From positions 62,001-126,000 of the forward strand of contig JAGDYZ010000021.1 in assembly GCA_049116335.1 (NCBI GenBank): a stretch of DNA of 64,000 nt, read 5' to 3'. A program made the translations under genes and the position numbers. How positions within the stretch are numbered: position 1 is the stretch's first letter; each line of letters opens with the position of its first letter. The DNA is from CANMIH01 sp049116335 (GTDB lineage: Bacteria; Pseudomonadota; Alphaproteobacteria; Rhodobacterales; Rhodobacteraceae). The notes beneath the pieces were generated by a model. That model was given only the letters and a program-made list of their open reading frames with translations, made no database searches and was not told the DNA's origin. Below, piece after piece: positions 41,286 to 50,093 of this stretch.

Positions 41286-42587
41286 TTACTTCTGAGTTTT
41301 TGCGAAGCGTTCCAGCAGTTTGTTCGATTCTGCTTCGATTGCTGCAAAGGCGGTTTCAACATCCGACTCACCGGTCAGGATGCGGCCGTATTCACGGTTC
41401 ATCACGTCACGGATCTGAACGTAGAAGCCCATGCGGTAGCCTTTGGTGTTGTCACCGGCTGGCAGGGTCAGCTGTTTGATGCCGATTTCGGCAGCTGGGA
41501 AACGACCGTAGTGACCATCTTCACCCGCCAGTTTGTAGGCAGCTTCGGTGATCGGAACATAACCGGTCGCCTGATGCCAGAAGTACTGGGTCTCAGCCGA
41601 AGTCAGGAAGCGGAAGAATTCAGCAGTTGCTTTGTTCTCGGCGTCCGACTTGCCAGCCATCGCAAAGAGCGACGCGCCACCAATGAAGGTCTGGGTTGGC
41701 TCGGTGGTCACAGCTTCCCAGTAAGGAAGATAGGTCGCCGAGAATTCAAACGGCAGGTCTTTTTTCATCAGGCCGCCAAACGAACCCGACGAACCCAGCC
41801 ACATGGCAACTTTGCCTTCTTCGAACTTGGCCTGGTTGTCGCTCCAGCCGGTGCCGAACCACTCAAAGAAGCCTTCTTTCTGCCACTCGGTCAGAGCGGT
41901 GAAGTGGCCTTTGATGGCGTCGTTGTTCACCAGGATCTTGGTGTCGGTGCCGGTGTAGCCGTTGTCGTTGGTCGCAAACGGCAGGTTGTGGCGCGACATG
42001 AAGTTCTCGGTGAAGATCCATGGCAGGTGCGACTGAGCCAGAGCAGTGTAGCCTGCTTCTTTCAGAGCCGGAGCCGTGGTCGCCTGGAACTCTTCCCAGG
42101 TTTTCGGCGGGGTCACACCGGCTTTTTCCAAAGCGTCGGTGTTGAAATACATGATGGGTGTCGACGAGTTGAACGGCATGCCGATCATTTTACCGTCGGT
42201 GTCAGCGTAGAAGTAACGCACACCGGCGATGTAGTCGTTGATGTCGAAGTCAACGCCATTGTCGGACAGCAGATCCTGAACAGGAACGGTTGCGCCTTTG
42301 GCACCGATAACGGTGGCCGCGCCAGCGTCAAAAACCTGCAGAACGTTTGGCTGTTCGCCGGCACGGAAGGCCGCGATGCCCGAGGTCAGGGTCTCTTCGT
42401 AGGAACCTTTGAAAACCGGGGTGATTTTGTAGTCATCCTGGCTGGCGTTAAAATCAGCCGCAATCTGGTTAACGGTGTCGCCCAGTGCGCCACCCATGGC
42501 GTGCCACCAAGTGATTTCGGTTTCGGCAAATGCCACCGAGCTGGTGAGACCGAAGGCAGCGGTCGCAGCAATCTGAAAAAGTTTCAT
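41286..42587 (-). CDS. ugpB: sn-Glycerol-3-phosphate ABC transporter, substrate-binding protein
   Basis: 433 residues with signal peptide (cleavage expected after AFA, residue 21). UgpB features: ITWWHAMGGALGDTVNQIAADFNASQ near the N-terminus, PFNSSTPIMYFNTDAL, and SMFGWSD-like W-rich region around FFEWFGTGWSDNQAKFEEGKVAMWLGSSGSFG. Strong match to glycerol-3-phosphate/glycerophosphodiester-binding proteins. First gene of ugpBAEC plus EEP; its upstream region contains a perfect 19-bp palindrome at 42687-42705 that may be an operator. Confidence 0.93.
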   Translation of the reverse strand: MKLFQIAATAAFGLTSSVAFAETEITWWHAMGGALGDTVNQIAADFNASQDDYKITPVFKGSYEETLTSGIAAFRAGEQPNVLQVFDAGAATVIGAKGATVPVQDLLSDNGVDFDINDYIAGVRYFYADTDGKMIGMPFNSSTPIMYFNTDALEKAGVTPPKTWEEFQATTAPALKEAGYTALAQSHLPWIFTENFMSRHNLPFATNDNGYTGTDTKILVNNDAIKGHFTALTEWQKEGFFEWFGTGWSDNQAKFEEGKVAMWLGSSGSFGGLMKKDLPFEFSATYLPYWEAVTTEPTQTFIGGASLFAMAGKSDAENKATAEFFRFLTSAETQYFWHQATGYVPITEAAYKLAGEDGHYGRFPAAEIGIKQLTLPAGDNTKGYRMGFYVQIRDVMNREYGRILTGESDVETAFAAIEAESNKLLERFAKTQK

Positions 42588-43017
42588 GTCAGACTCCGAT
42601 AAAGCCCACCGCAGATACGCGGCAGATCAAGTTTTTGTCCGTACCGACGCAATGCCGGCCAAGCGCAGAACGCAGTGTATAGACCACGAAAATCAGTGAT
42701 TTTCGCGTTGCTGACCCAAGAAGCTGAGACAAACAAGAATCCTCCACTGCACTCGTGTGCATGTAGGGCGCTATCATCACAACAATATGACGTTTCGCAA
42801 CAGTTTTTTTGACAACTGGCCCCGCGTCACTTTTCTTTGAATGGTGAAGCGCTCCGCATGACCTCTAAAATATTAGTACGGCCCACCCTCCCAGAGATCC
42901 GCGCCCTCTCTCACATCGTTAACAAAAAACTAACTCTTGCTTTCCGTGGAACTTCCGCTCAGAATTCACGGGCAAGCTGCGCGGGGGTGCAGCTGTTTTT
43001 TTGTGACTTTTGTTTGG
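42588..43017. promoter_or_regulatory. Divergent control region between ugpB and the type I secretion operon
   Basis: 430 bases without a supported gene, unusually AT-rich in the middle. Contents: a perfect 9-bp inverted repeat around one base (CGAAAATCA, TGATTTTCG) at 42687-42705, about 100 bases upstream of ugpB; a TTGACA at about 42810; a TAAAAT element at about 42867; a CCCACCCTCCC stretch near 42882; and the terminator-like hairpin at 42975-43002. I saw no convincing Pho box. Small open frames here lack ribosome binding sites. Confidence 0.5.
42975..43002 (+). terminator. Intrinsic-terminator-like hairpin in the leader of the secretion operon
   Basis: Stem AGCTGC and GCAGCT with 8-base loop (GCGGGGGT), then G and seven T. 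It lies upstream of the SapC-family gene on the coding strand. It would either end a short upstream RNA (region about 42870-43000) or act as a leader attenuator that needs antitermination before the secretion genes are expressed. Confidence 0.65.
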
Positions 43018-43848
43018 TTGATTAGTGCCTTGTGTACCATTGAACGCGATTTTTTCGCGCATTTTAAAGAACTTACCTTTTCCACCTCCGGTCCTCGGTC
43101 CTGGACACGATACGAATCCTTCGCCTTTGCTCGTCCCTACGTCTCGGTGCCTCTGGCCTGGAGCGAACTGCACCGTGCTGCGGCCCATCTCCCTCTATGC
43201 CTTGTCGACACCGGGATCTGCCACCGGCTTGAGGCGCTCCTGTCCTTTGGGGCCAAGGGGCAGTCTGTTGTAGATCAATCCGGACAGTGGCGGGCGGGAT
43301 ATGTCCCTGCGTTGCTGCGAATGCACCCCTTTGCACCCGACCTGTCGCAGCGCGCCACATTTGCCCCGGGATATCTCGAAAACAGCCCGAATCTTCTGAC
43401 CGCATCAGGTGGGCTTGAGCTTTGGTCCGCAACGGGCGCCCCGGCAGAGGACGTGATCCCTGTCACTGATGTGATGCGCGACTTCCACGCGGACTATTTC
43501 CGACTTCAGGACGCCGCACAATCACTGCTCAAGGGCAAGGTTTTGCGCCCCTTGCGCGGCTATGCCTCGCTGGATGATCCGATGTTCGACGGGAAATACA
43601 TCCTCAACCGCTCCGCGCTTTATGCCCTCTCTGCACCCCGCATGCTGAAACTGATGCAAACCGGAGGATTGGAAGTGGCCTTTGCTCAGCTGATTTCGAT
43701 GCAACGGCTTTCCGTTGCCCCCTCTGCGCCTGCCCCCACTCAGACAGGCAAACCTGAGGCCACAGCCGAAACCTTTCTATCGGCCATGGCCACGGCCTTT
43801 GATGCTGAGGCCTCTGAAATTCAATATGACGAGATGGACCGCACATGA
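43018..43848 (+). CDS. SapC-family protein at the head of a type I secretion operon
   Basis: About 276 residues; start uncertain. No ATG is available before the conserved core (SFAFARPYVSVPLAWSELHRAA, LCLVDTG). TTG codons at 43018, 43030 and 42937 are the options; the last is before the terminator-like hairpin and so less likely. Core SapC features continue with RAGYVPALLRMHPFA and GYASLDDPMFDG. No signal peptide or membrane helix is evident. SapC proteins are linked by name to S-layer biogenesis but have no proven activity. The stop overlaps the TolC-like start (ATGA), tying it to the secretion system; it may aid the substrate or regulate export. Confidence 0.75.
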   Translation: MISALCTIERDFFAHFKELTFSTSGPRSWTRYESFAFARPYVSVPLAWSELHRAAAHLPLCLVDTGICHRLEALLSFGAKGQSVVDQSGQWRAGYVPALLRMHPFAPDLSQRATFAPGYLENSPNLLTASGGLELWSATGAPAEDVIPVTDVMRDFHADYFRLQDAAQSLLKGKVLRPLRGYASLDDPMFDGKYILNRSALYALSAPRMLKLMQTGGLEVAFAQLISMQRLSVAPSAPAPTQTGKPEATAETFLSAMATAFDAEASEIQYDEMDRT

Positions 43849-45212
43849 CTTACCGGATGCTTCCATTGTTCGGGGTGATAACCGGAGTGACGCTCTCCGC
43901 CTGCGCCCAGTTGGGTTCAAACGAAGAAACATCCGCTGACCTCAACACACCTGTTGAAATCACCGAACAGGTCACGCTGACCGACGCCACACCCTCCCCA
44001 GAAAAACCGCGTGTCTCTGCTGCGGTTGGCAAAACCAGTTTTGGGCGAGCCGTGGCCACCGCGGTGGTCAGTCATCCCGATCTGAGCAGCTCAAATGCCT
44101 TGATTGCCTCGGCCAGCGCAGATCTGGAATCCGCATCTGGGGCGTTTCGCCCGTCGGTTTCGGTCGGAGCCAATCTGGCCACAAGCTACAACACAAGCTC
44201 TGACAGCTTTGACGACACCAGCGGGCCCTATCTGCGCATCTCACAGCTGATCTATGACGGAGGGGCCGCGCGGCACAACAAGGTGGCGGCACAGGCCAGC
44301 ACCGTGAAAGCGCGCGATGATCGCATGGTTTCCGCCTCCAGCACCGCAATGGCTGCTGTTGAAGCCTATCTGAACGTGCTGGCCGCTCAGGATATGCTGG
44401 GTCTGGTGCGGCGCAATCTTGGCACCCACCGCAAATTCCTCAATCAGGTGGAAGAGCGCCGGAGGCTTGGGGCCGGGTCCGAAAGTGATGTGCTGATTAT
44501 CCGTGCCCGATTGGCCGATGCCCAAACCCAGGTTGCCGATGCCGAAAACTCATTGGATCAGGCCCGCGCCCGCTATGAAGAAACCTTTGGATTGGTGGCA
44601 GGCACCCTGCCCCGCCCTCCGCAGGCGCCAACTATCGACCGGACCTCGGAGGTCGCCATTTACGCCAGCCCTCGCATGCGGGCCATCAACTCGGAATACG
44701 ACGTCGCCGTTGCGCGTGAACTTCAGGCCAAAGCCGAACGGGCCCCCAGCATCGAATTTGGCAGCACGGCCCGTCAGGGCAACGGCGGCGGTGCGGATGT
44801 TAAGTTTGATCTGTCCGTCAACTACAGTTTCGACAACCGGCGCGAGGCCAAGGCCGCCATTGACCGCGCCACGGCCGAGGTCGCCCGCGTGACAGCAGAA
44901 CGCGAACGCCTGCGCCGTGACATCAAGCGCGCGTTGGATTTTCTGGCCTCTGACCGCACCGCAGGAAGCAAACGTCTACGCACCGCCCGTGCCGCTGTGG
45001 CCGCAAACCGGAAAACAGTGGATGCAGCGCTGGAGGAATTCACCATTGGTCGGCGCACGCTTCTGGAGGTTCTCGACGCCCAGCGCGATTATGTGCGGGC
45101 GCAACAGACCAAGGTTGAGGCCGACCGCGAGCATATCCTGACGGGCTATCAGGCCCTGGCCCTGACCGGCGATATCATTGACGCCTTTGGCATTTATCTG
45201 GCTGAGCTATGA
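43845..45212 (+). CDS. TolC-family outer membrane efflux lipoprotein of the type I system
   Basis: 455 residues. Lipoprotein signal with Cys20 (VTLSAC). Then an Asp/Thr-rich linker, and two TolC repeats with long helical stretches: AVATAVVSHPDLSSS, LEAYLNVLAAQ-like VEAYLNVLAAQDML, FLNQVEERRRLGAGSESDVLIIRARLADAQ, and the second half LEEFTIGRRTLLEVLDAQRDYVRAQ. Forms the outer membrane channel for the ABC exporter. ATGA overlaps join it to the SapC-family gene before and to the ATPase gene after. Confidence 0.9.
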   Translation: MTYRMLPLFGVITGVTLSACAQLGSNEETSADLNTPVEITEQVTLTDATPSPEKPRVSAAVGKTSFGRAVATAVVSHPDLSSSNALIASASADLESASGAFRPSVSVGANLATSYNTSSDSFDDTSGPYLRISQLIYDGGAARHNKVAAQASTVKARDDRMVSASSTAMAAVEAYLNVLAAQDMLGLVRRNLGTHRKFLNQVEERRRLGAGSESDVLIIRARLADAQTQVADAENSLDQARARYEETFGLVAGTLPRPPQAPTIDRTSEVAIYASPRMRAINSEYDVAVARELQAKAERAPSIEFGSTARQGNGGGADVKFDLSVNYSFDNRREAKAAIDRATAEVARVTAERERLRRDIKRALDFLASDRTAGSKRLRTARAAVAANRKTVDAALEEFTIGRRTLLEVLDAQRDYVRAQQTKVEADREHILTGYQALALTGDIIDAFGIYLAEL

Positions 45213-47335
45213 CCCATGACCTGTCCCTGATCCCCGACCGTGCCCTGTCTGCGCTCGAAGCCTGCCTGCTGCATGTCACCTCTGAACTTGATCGCCCGAT
45301 CACCCATGCGGCGCTGTTTTCTGCCATCTCGGACCCCAAAGGCTTTCTGTCGGTTCCCGATGCCCTGCAGGTGGCCGAACGGGCGGGCGTGCAGGCCGGT
45401 TTTGGCAAACGCAAACTCAGTGGGTTTGATGACAGCCTGACCCCGACCATCCTGTTTCTGGACAACGACCGAGCGGTTGTTCTGCACAAAGTGCGCAAAA
45501 AGACCTATGTGGTCTACGATCCCGAACTGGGGGACACGCTTGGAGAGATTTCGCGCGAGAAACTGAAAGACGCCTATTCCGGCTATGCCATTTTGCTGCG
45601 CGCGGATTTCAGCGAAGACCTGACCCAGCGCAAAACCACGCGCGGACATTGGTTCTGGTCGGCGATGGCCGCCAACCGCTGGTCATATCTTCAGGTGGTT
45701 CTGGCCGCGGTCCTGACCTCAATCCTTGGGCTTTCCACCTCGATTTTCACCATGGTGGTCTATGACCGCATCCTTCCCAATGAGGCCACTGAATCTCTGG
45801 TGGCGCTGACAAGCGGCATCGCCATCGCCCTGATCTTTGATTTCCTGGTCAAGATGATGCGGGCAGGGTTTATCGACAAGGCTGGTGAGAAAGCCGACCT
45901 GCTGATGGGGCGGCGGATATTTGACCAACTCCTCGATCTGCAAATGGCCGAGCGCAAAGGCTCAACCGGGGCCATGGCCAATACACTGCGCGAGTTTGAG
46001 ACGGTGCGGGATTTCTTCACCTCAGCCAGTATTGTAGCGGTGGTGGACCTGCCGTTCATTGTCATGTTCATCTTTGTGATCCATCTGATTGGCGGGCCAC
46101 TGGCACTGATCCCGGCCATCGCGGTGCCTCTGGTTCTGGTGATTGGCATGCTGGTCCAGCCTTTCCTGCGCCGCCTCGCGGATCGTTCCGCGCAGGATGG
46201 TCAGTCGAAACAGGCGGTCCTGATCGAAACCATCACCGGGCTTGAGACCATCAAATCCTCGGGGGCCGCGCGCTATATGCGGGCGCGTTGGGAAGAATCC
46301 ATCAGCAAACAGGCCCAGCACAGTGGCAAAAGCCGGGCGCTGACGCAGTTTGCGCTCAATGCCACCGCCTTCACTCAGCAAGCGGCGCAGGTGATGATCA
46401 TCTTCTACGGGGTGTTCCTCATCTCGGAAGGCGTCACCAGCATGGGGGCTTTGATTGCTGCGGTGATCCTCACCGGGCGCTGTCTTTCACCCTTGGCGCA
46501 GCTCGCCCAGACCCTGACGCGGGTCAATCAGGTGCGCAGCTCGTATCGCAACCTCAACGAGATGATGCAGTCCGCCTCAGAACGCCCCGATGACCGCAAC
46601 TGGATTTCGCGCCCCACCCTCAAAGGCGATATCACCTTTGAGGATGTGCATTTCACCTACCCCGATCAACTGGTTGAAACGCTCAAAGGTGTGTCCTTTA
46701 CCATCAAACAGGGGGAAAAGGTCGCCATTCTGGGCCGCATCGGATCGGGCAAAAGCACTATCGCGCGCATGTTGCTGGGGCTGTATCAGCCGTCAAAGGG
46801 CGCGGTTCGGGTTGATAGCGTAGACATTCGTCAAATTGACCCCGGCGACCTGCGGCGCAACGTCGGGTCCGTGCTCCAGGATGTCTGGCTGTTCTCCGGC
46901 ACGCTGCGCGACAACATCTCAATTGGGGGCATCCGCCCAAGTGACGAGGAAATCTTGCGGGCGTCACGTATCGCCGGTGTGGAAGAGTTCGCCGCCCGGC
47001 ACCCAGCGGGCTATGACATGCCGCTTGGTGAAAAAGGCGAAGGCCTGTCAGGAGGGCAAAAACAGGCCATCACCCTCGCCCGTGCGCTTGTTGGTGCGCC
47101 GCCCATGCTTCTTCTGGATGAACCCACCAGTGCGATGGATGTGCAGAAAGAAGCCGAGGTCATCAACAATATCAAAACCCAGATGCAGGACAGCACCATG
47201 GTGATCATCACGCACAGAACCAGCCTTCTGGATCTGGTGGACCGGGTGATTGTCATTGGCGACGGCAAAATTCAGGCCGACGGACCAAAATCGATCCTGC
47301 AACGCGGTGCACCCCAAAAAGAGGCCAGCTCATGA
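45209..47335 (+). CDS. Type I secretion ABC transporter with degenerate C39-like domain (LapB/RtxB type)
   Basis: 708 residues. N-terminal ~130 residues form a C39-like domain (ALEACLLHVTSELDRPITHAAL, FLDNDRAVVLHK) without a clear protease Cys-His pair, as in exporters of large RTX adhesins, where it binds the substrate. Six-helix ABC domain follows (about 150-440; YDRILPNEATESLVALTSG is a LapB-type motif). Nucleotide-binding domain: Walker A GRIGSGKST from about 509, signature LSGGQKQ near 613, Walker B LLLDEPTSAMD near 634. Exports the unfolded substrate with the HlyD and TolC partners. Confidence 0.92.
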   Translation: MTHDLSLIPDRALSALEACLLHVTSELDRPITHAALFSAISDPKGFLSVPDALQVAERAGVQAGFGKRKLSGFDDSLTPTILFLDNDRAVVLHKVRKKTYVVYDPELGDTLGEISREKLKDAYSGYAILLRADFSEDLTQRKTTRGHWFWSAMAANRWSYLQVVLAAVLTSILGLSTSIFTMVVYDRILPNEATESLVALTSGIAIALIFDFLVKMMRAGFIDKAGEKADLLMGRRIFDQLLDLQMAERKGSTGAMANTLREFETVRDFFTSASIVAVVDLPFIVMFIFVIHLIGGPLALIPAIAVPLVLVIGMLVQPFLRRLADRSAQDGQSKQAVLIETITGLETIKSSGAARYMRARWEESISKQAQHSGKSRALTQFALNATAFTQQAAQVMIIFYGVFLISEGVTSMGALIAAVILTGRCLSPLAQLAQTLTRVNQVRSSYRNLNEMMQSASERPDDRNWISRPTLKGDITFEDVHFTYPDQLVETLKGVSFTIKQGEKVAILGRIGSGKSTIARMLLGLYQPSKGAVRVDSVDIRQIDPGDLRRNVGSVLQDVWLFSGTLRDNISIGGIRPSDEEILRASRIAGVEEFAARHPAGYDMPLGEKGEGLSGGQKQAITLARALVGAPPMLLLDEPTSAMDVQKEAEVINNIKTQMQDSTMVIITHRTSLLDLVDRVIVIGDGKIQADGPKSILQRGAPQKEASS

Positions 47336-48636
47336 GCCAGGATTTTGACGCATTGGCCCGTTCCATGAAGGGCCGTTCGCCCCTGCGCAACAGTCTGCTG
47401 TTGCTGGCGATCATACTGTTTTTGGGCGCAGCCGGCGCTTGGGCCGCATTGACCGAGATCGACGATGTCACCCGGGCCGATGGGCGGATTGTGCCCTCAG
47501 GCGATGTGCAGGTCATTGAGGCGGCGGAAAACGGTGTTCTGAAAACACTGCATGTTTCTGAAGGAGAAATTGTCGAAAAGGGCACCTTGTTGATGGAGCT
47601 GGATGGGGTTCAACTGACTTCCAAGCTCGATCAGGAAATGCAGCGCGCCTTTGGGTTGATGGCCCGAATCCAGCGCCTTGAAACCGAAATAGGTGGGGGG
47701 GACCTCCTGTTTGACGAGGATCTGGTGGTCAAAGCCGCAGATGTCGTCAAATCCGAGGCCGCGCTCTATCGCGGACGGTTGGATGCTCTGGCCACCGAAA
47801 TTGCGATTTTGGACAATCAGCGCAGCCAGCGTGAGAACGACCACAAATCCTTTCTGGTTGATTTCGAAACGGCCAAACTGACCATTGAAGTTCTGAAAGA
47901 AGAGCGCGCCATGATGGAACCCTTGGTTGAACGCGGAATTGAGCCACAAACCACACTTTTGTCGCTGCGCCGCAACGAAGCCGAATGGGAGGGCCGCAAG
48001 GTGCAGGCGCAGGCCTCGATTGACGGGATTGATGCCGCTCTGGCAGAGATCGACGAAAAGATCGCGGCGCAGCGGCGGCGGTACAAGGCTGACGCCCTCA
48101 CCGAGCTGGCCATTTCCACCGCAGAGCTGGCCGCGCTCAAAGCCAGCCTACCTGCTCTGGAGCAGCGGGCCGACCGGGCACAGATCCACGCCCATGTACG
48201 CGGTATCGTCAACCGCATCCACCGCACCACCATTGGCAGCACGGCCCGTGCCGGGGATGAGCTTGTCGAGCTCGTGCCACTGGATGACAGCCTTCTGGTC
48301 GAGGCCTATATCCTGCCCAATGACATCGCCTTTATCTATCCCGGGCAACAGGTGAAGGTGAAAATCACCGCCTATGACTTCGCCCGGTATGGCGGGCTGA
48401 ACGGCGAGATTGTGCGGATTGGTGCGGATACGATCCAGCGCTCGCAGCGCAGCGAAGAAGAGGTGTTTGTCGCGGAAATTCGCACCGACACCACCATCTT
48501 GGATGCGGCGGGAGAAGCGGTGCAGATCATGCCGGGCATGATTGCGCAGGTCGATATTCTGGCCGGGCGCAAAACTGTGATGGACTACATCACTCGACCG
48601 GTCATCAAAGTCAAAGAACAGGCCTTCCGCGAATAG
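47332..48636 (+). CDS. HlyD-family periplasmic adaptor of the type I system
   Basis: 434 residues. One membrane helix at about 20-40 after a short cytoplasmic tail, then the first half of a lipoyl-like domain (RIVPSGDVQVIEAAENGVLKTLHVSEGEIVEKG), a long coiled coil (about 110-280), the second lipoyl half (IHAHVRGIVNRIH) and the beta-barrel (GEIVRIGADTIQRS, MIAQVDILAGRKTVMDYI near the end). The C-terminal IRTDT motif and PVIKVKEQAFRE end are typical of HlyD/LapC adaptors. ATG overlaps the ATPase stop (ATGA). Last gene of the plus-strand operon. Confidence 0.92.
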   Translation: MSQDFDALARSMKGRSPLRNSLLLLAIILFLGAAGAWAALTEIDDVTRADGRIVPSGDVQVIEAAENGVLKTLHVSEGEIVEKGTLLMELDGVQLTSKLDQEMQRAFGLMARIQRLETEIGGGDLLFDEDLVVKAADVVKSEAALYRGRLDALATEIAILDNQRSQRENDHKSFLVDFETAKLTIEVLKEERAMMEPLVERGIEPQTTLLSLRRNEAEWEGRKVQAQASIDGIDAALAEIDEKIAAQRRRYKADALTELAISTAELAALKASLPALEQRADRAQIHAHVRGIVNRIHRTTIGSTARAGDELVELVPLDDSLLVEAYILPNDIAFIYPGQQVKVKITAYDFARYGGLNGEIVRIGADTIQRSQRSEEEVFVAEIRTDTTILDAAGEAVQIMPGMIAQVDILAGRKTVMDYITRPVIKVKEQAFRE

Positions 48637-48681
48637 CGAAAGGCCTGATCAGGCGCGCGGATCGCCTCAGATCACAGACGA

Positions 48682-49146
48682 TTACTGACCCAGCTGTGCC
48701 CGAAGCTGGCCAAGCTGTCCCGTCAGAACCTGTCGCTCTGCGCGGCTGAGGTTGCCAGAACTCAGGGCCTGCTGGATCAGCCCCACAGCGGCCTGCGCCT
48801 GTGGCGCAGAGAGTGTGCCGACATTAAAGCCCTGGATTGAGGTCAACGGCACGGAACTGCCCCCTCCAACGGAAGGCGCAATCGCGACCTGTCCCGCTCC
48901 GGGCGTGGCCCCTGGTGCAGCTCCAGACGTGGCGGCGCCCGGTGTTACGGCTGGGGTCACAGGTTGCGTCACTGGCGTCACCGGGGCTGCGACCACGGGG
49001 GGAACGGTGGGTGTCGGGGTGGGTGGTGCGACAACCGGACTTGGGGTCGGCACCACAATGTTTGGAGGTGTCACAACGGCGATCTGCCCTGCCAGAGCCG
49101 GACCTGCCAGCACCCCTGCTGTCACAATGGAAATCAACTGTCGCAT
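48682..49146 (-). CDS. Small exported Pro/Thr/Val-rich protein of the secretion locus
   Basis: 154 residues from the ATG at 49146, with AGGAAGGAAA about 8 bases upstream (a start at 49185 would lie before this site). Signal peptide of 19 residues (MRQLISIVTAGVLAGPALA). Residues about 22-80 are a low-complexity Pro/Thr/Val/Ala tract; after a Gly/Ala stretch the last ~50 residues form a predicted amphipathic helical region (LSAPQAQAAVGLIQQALSS, SRAERQVLTGQLGQLRAQL). No family recognised. It follows the outer-membrane-barrel-like gene and giant gene on the same strand, so it may be a periplasmic spacer or assembly partner; this is inference from position. Confidence 0.65.
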   Translation of the reverse strand: MRQLISIVTAGVLAGPALAGQIAVVTPPNIVVPTPSPVVAPPTPTPTVPPVVAAPVTPVTQPVTPAVTPGAATSGAAPGATPGAGQVAIAPSVGGGSSVPLTSIQGFNVGTLSAPQAQAAVGLIQQALSSGNLSRAERQVLTGQLGQLRAQLGQ

Positions 49147-49168
49147 AACTTGGGTTTCCTTCCTTGAG

Positions 49169-50035
49169 TTAAAAAAGTTTGGCATCCACCAGAGCGAAGG
49201 TCAGGTTCCACCGCCCATCTGAATTCTTTTTCGTCACGTCGCCATAGCTCACCCCGACCTGAAGGCTCAGATCCTTGCGCAGATCGATTGTCGAAGACAC
49301 ACCTGCGGTGAACTCGTCTCCATACCAAGATCCCCCCACCGAAAGCCAATCGGTCACGCCGAGGCCAACACCCAGAAACGCCCCGGCTTTGTCTTCCTGA
49401 GAGCCGATCGCCGAGCCAACACCAAAAGTTAAAAGCCCTGACATGTCGCGAAACTCGGACATCGGCACCGCAAAGGTGCTGGAATAGGCGAGGTAGTAAT
49501 TGGGGTCTTCATCTGTCATATCCCCCCAGCGCACAGCCCGCCCTACACCAAAGGCCACGCTTGCAATTTCCCCATCGAAAATCGAGGTGACCTCACGCGA
49601 AAGCTTGAAGTTGAGAGATCCGGAATCCCCAAAGTCGCCAAGGTCGAATTTGCTTCCCACCCCTGCGCCGACGCTGCTCAAACCGACAATCGCTTCGAAA
49701 CCGACAGACTTGCGTGCGTCGCCGAATCCGACACCGAAGGCAAATGAGCCATCCGCCTCTCGCGTCGCTGTGCGTTCGCGATGATCGGATAACGCAACCG
49801 CCACAAACCCCATGTTCTTCGCGAGGGTAAAGCCGCTTGGCACCCCAACTGTACTGGCACCGCGGGTGCGGGTCCGGGTGGTGGCGGGGGTCTGTGTCGT
49901 TAGTGAGGATAAATAAGCCAGATAATCTTCGCCACTTATGTTGGCAGTCTGCGCGCTGACAGAGGCGGGTGCTAAAAATGCGGTTAGGGCCAATCCCAAA
50001 ACGGACTGACCCCACAGGTTCAATGACGTGGACAA
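49169..50035 (-). CDS. Putative outer membrane beta-barrel protein downstream of the giant adhesin
   Basis: 288 residues starting at a TTG (50035) with a perfect AGGAGG seven bases upstream; the frame continues further upstream into the giant gene, but that part cannot be used with this site. Signal peptide about 28 residues (SVLGLALTAFLAPASVSA). The rest is rich in alternating polar/hydrophobic strands and Gly (LTFGVGSAIG, AFLGVGLGVTDWLSVGGSWYG, LSLQVGVSYGDV) and ends in Phe (VDAKLF), as outer membrane barrels do. No named family recognised. Position between the giant protein and the Pro-rich protein suggests a role in surface anchoring. Confidence 0.7.
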   Translation of the reverse strand: MSTSLNLWGQSVLGLALTAFLAPASVSAQTANISGEDYLAYLSSLTTQTPATTRTRTRGASTVGVPSGFTLAKNMGFVAVALSDHRERTATREADGSFAFGVGFGDARKSVGFEAIVGLSSVGAGVGSKFDLGDFGDSGSLNFKLSREVTSIFDGEIASVAFGVGRAVRWGDMTDEDPNYYLAYSSTFAVPMSEFRDMSGLLTFGVGSAIGSQEDKAGAFLGVGLGVTDWLSVGGSWYGDEFTAGVSSTIDLRKDLSLQVGVSYGDVTKKNSDGRWNLTFALVDAKLF

Positions 50036-50093
50036 AAAATGACCTCCTGAAAAGAAACCTGCGCCGGACAACATCCGGCGCAGGTGATTGATT

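Noticed and set aside
41139..42602. 487-codon plus-strand frame opposite ugpB
   Set aside because: ugpB is unambiguous with signal peptide and family motifs; the antisense frame has none.
42760..42800. Possible Pho box upstream of ugpB (CTATCAT ... ATATGAC)
   Set aside because: Repeat spacing and bases do not fit the known two 7-bp direct repeats well enough.
48647..48672. Possible terminator after the HlyD gene (AGGCG/CGCCT)
   Set aside because: Short stem, no T-run on either side.
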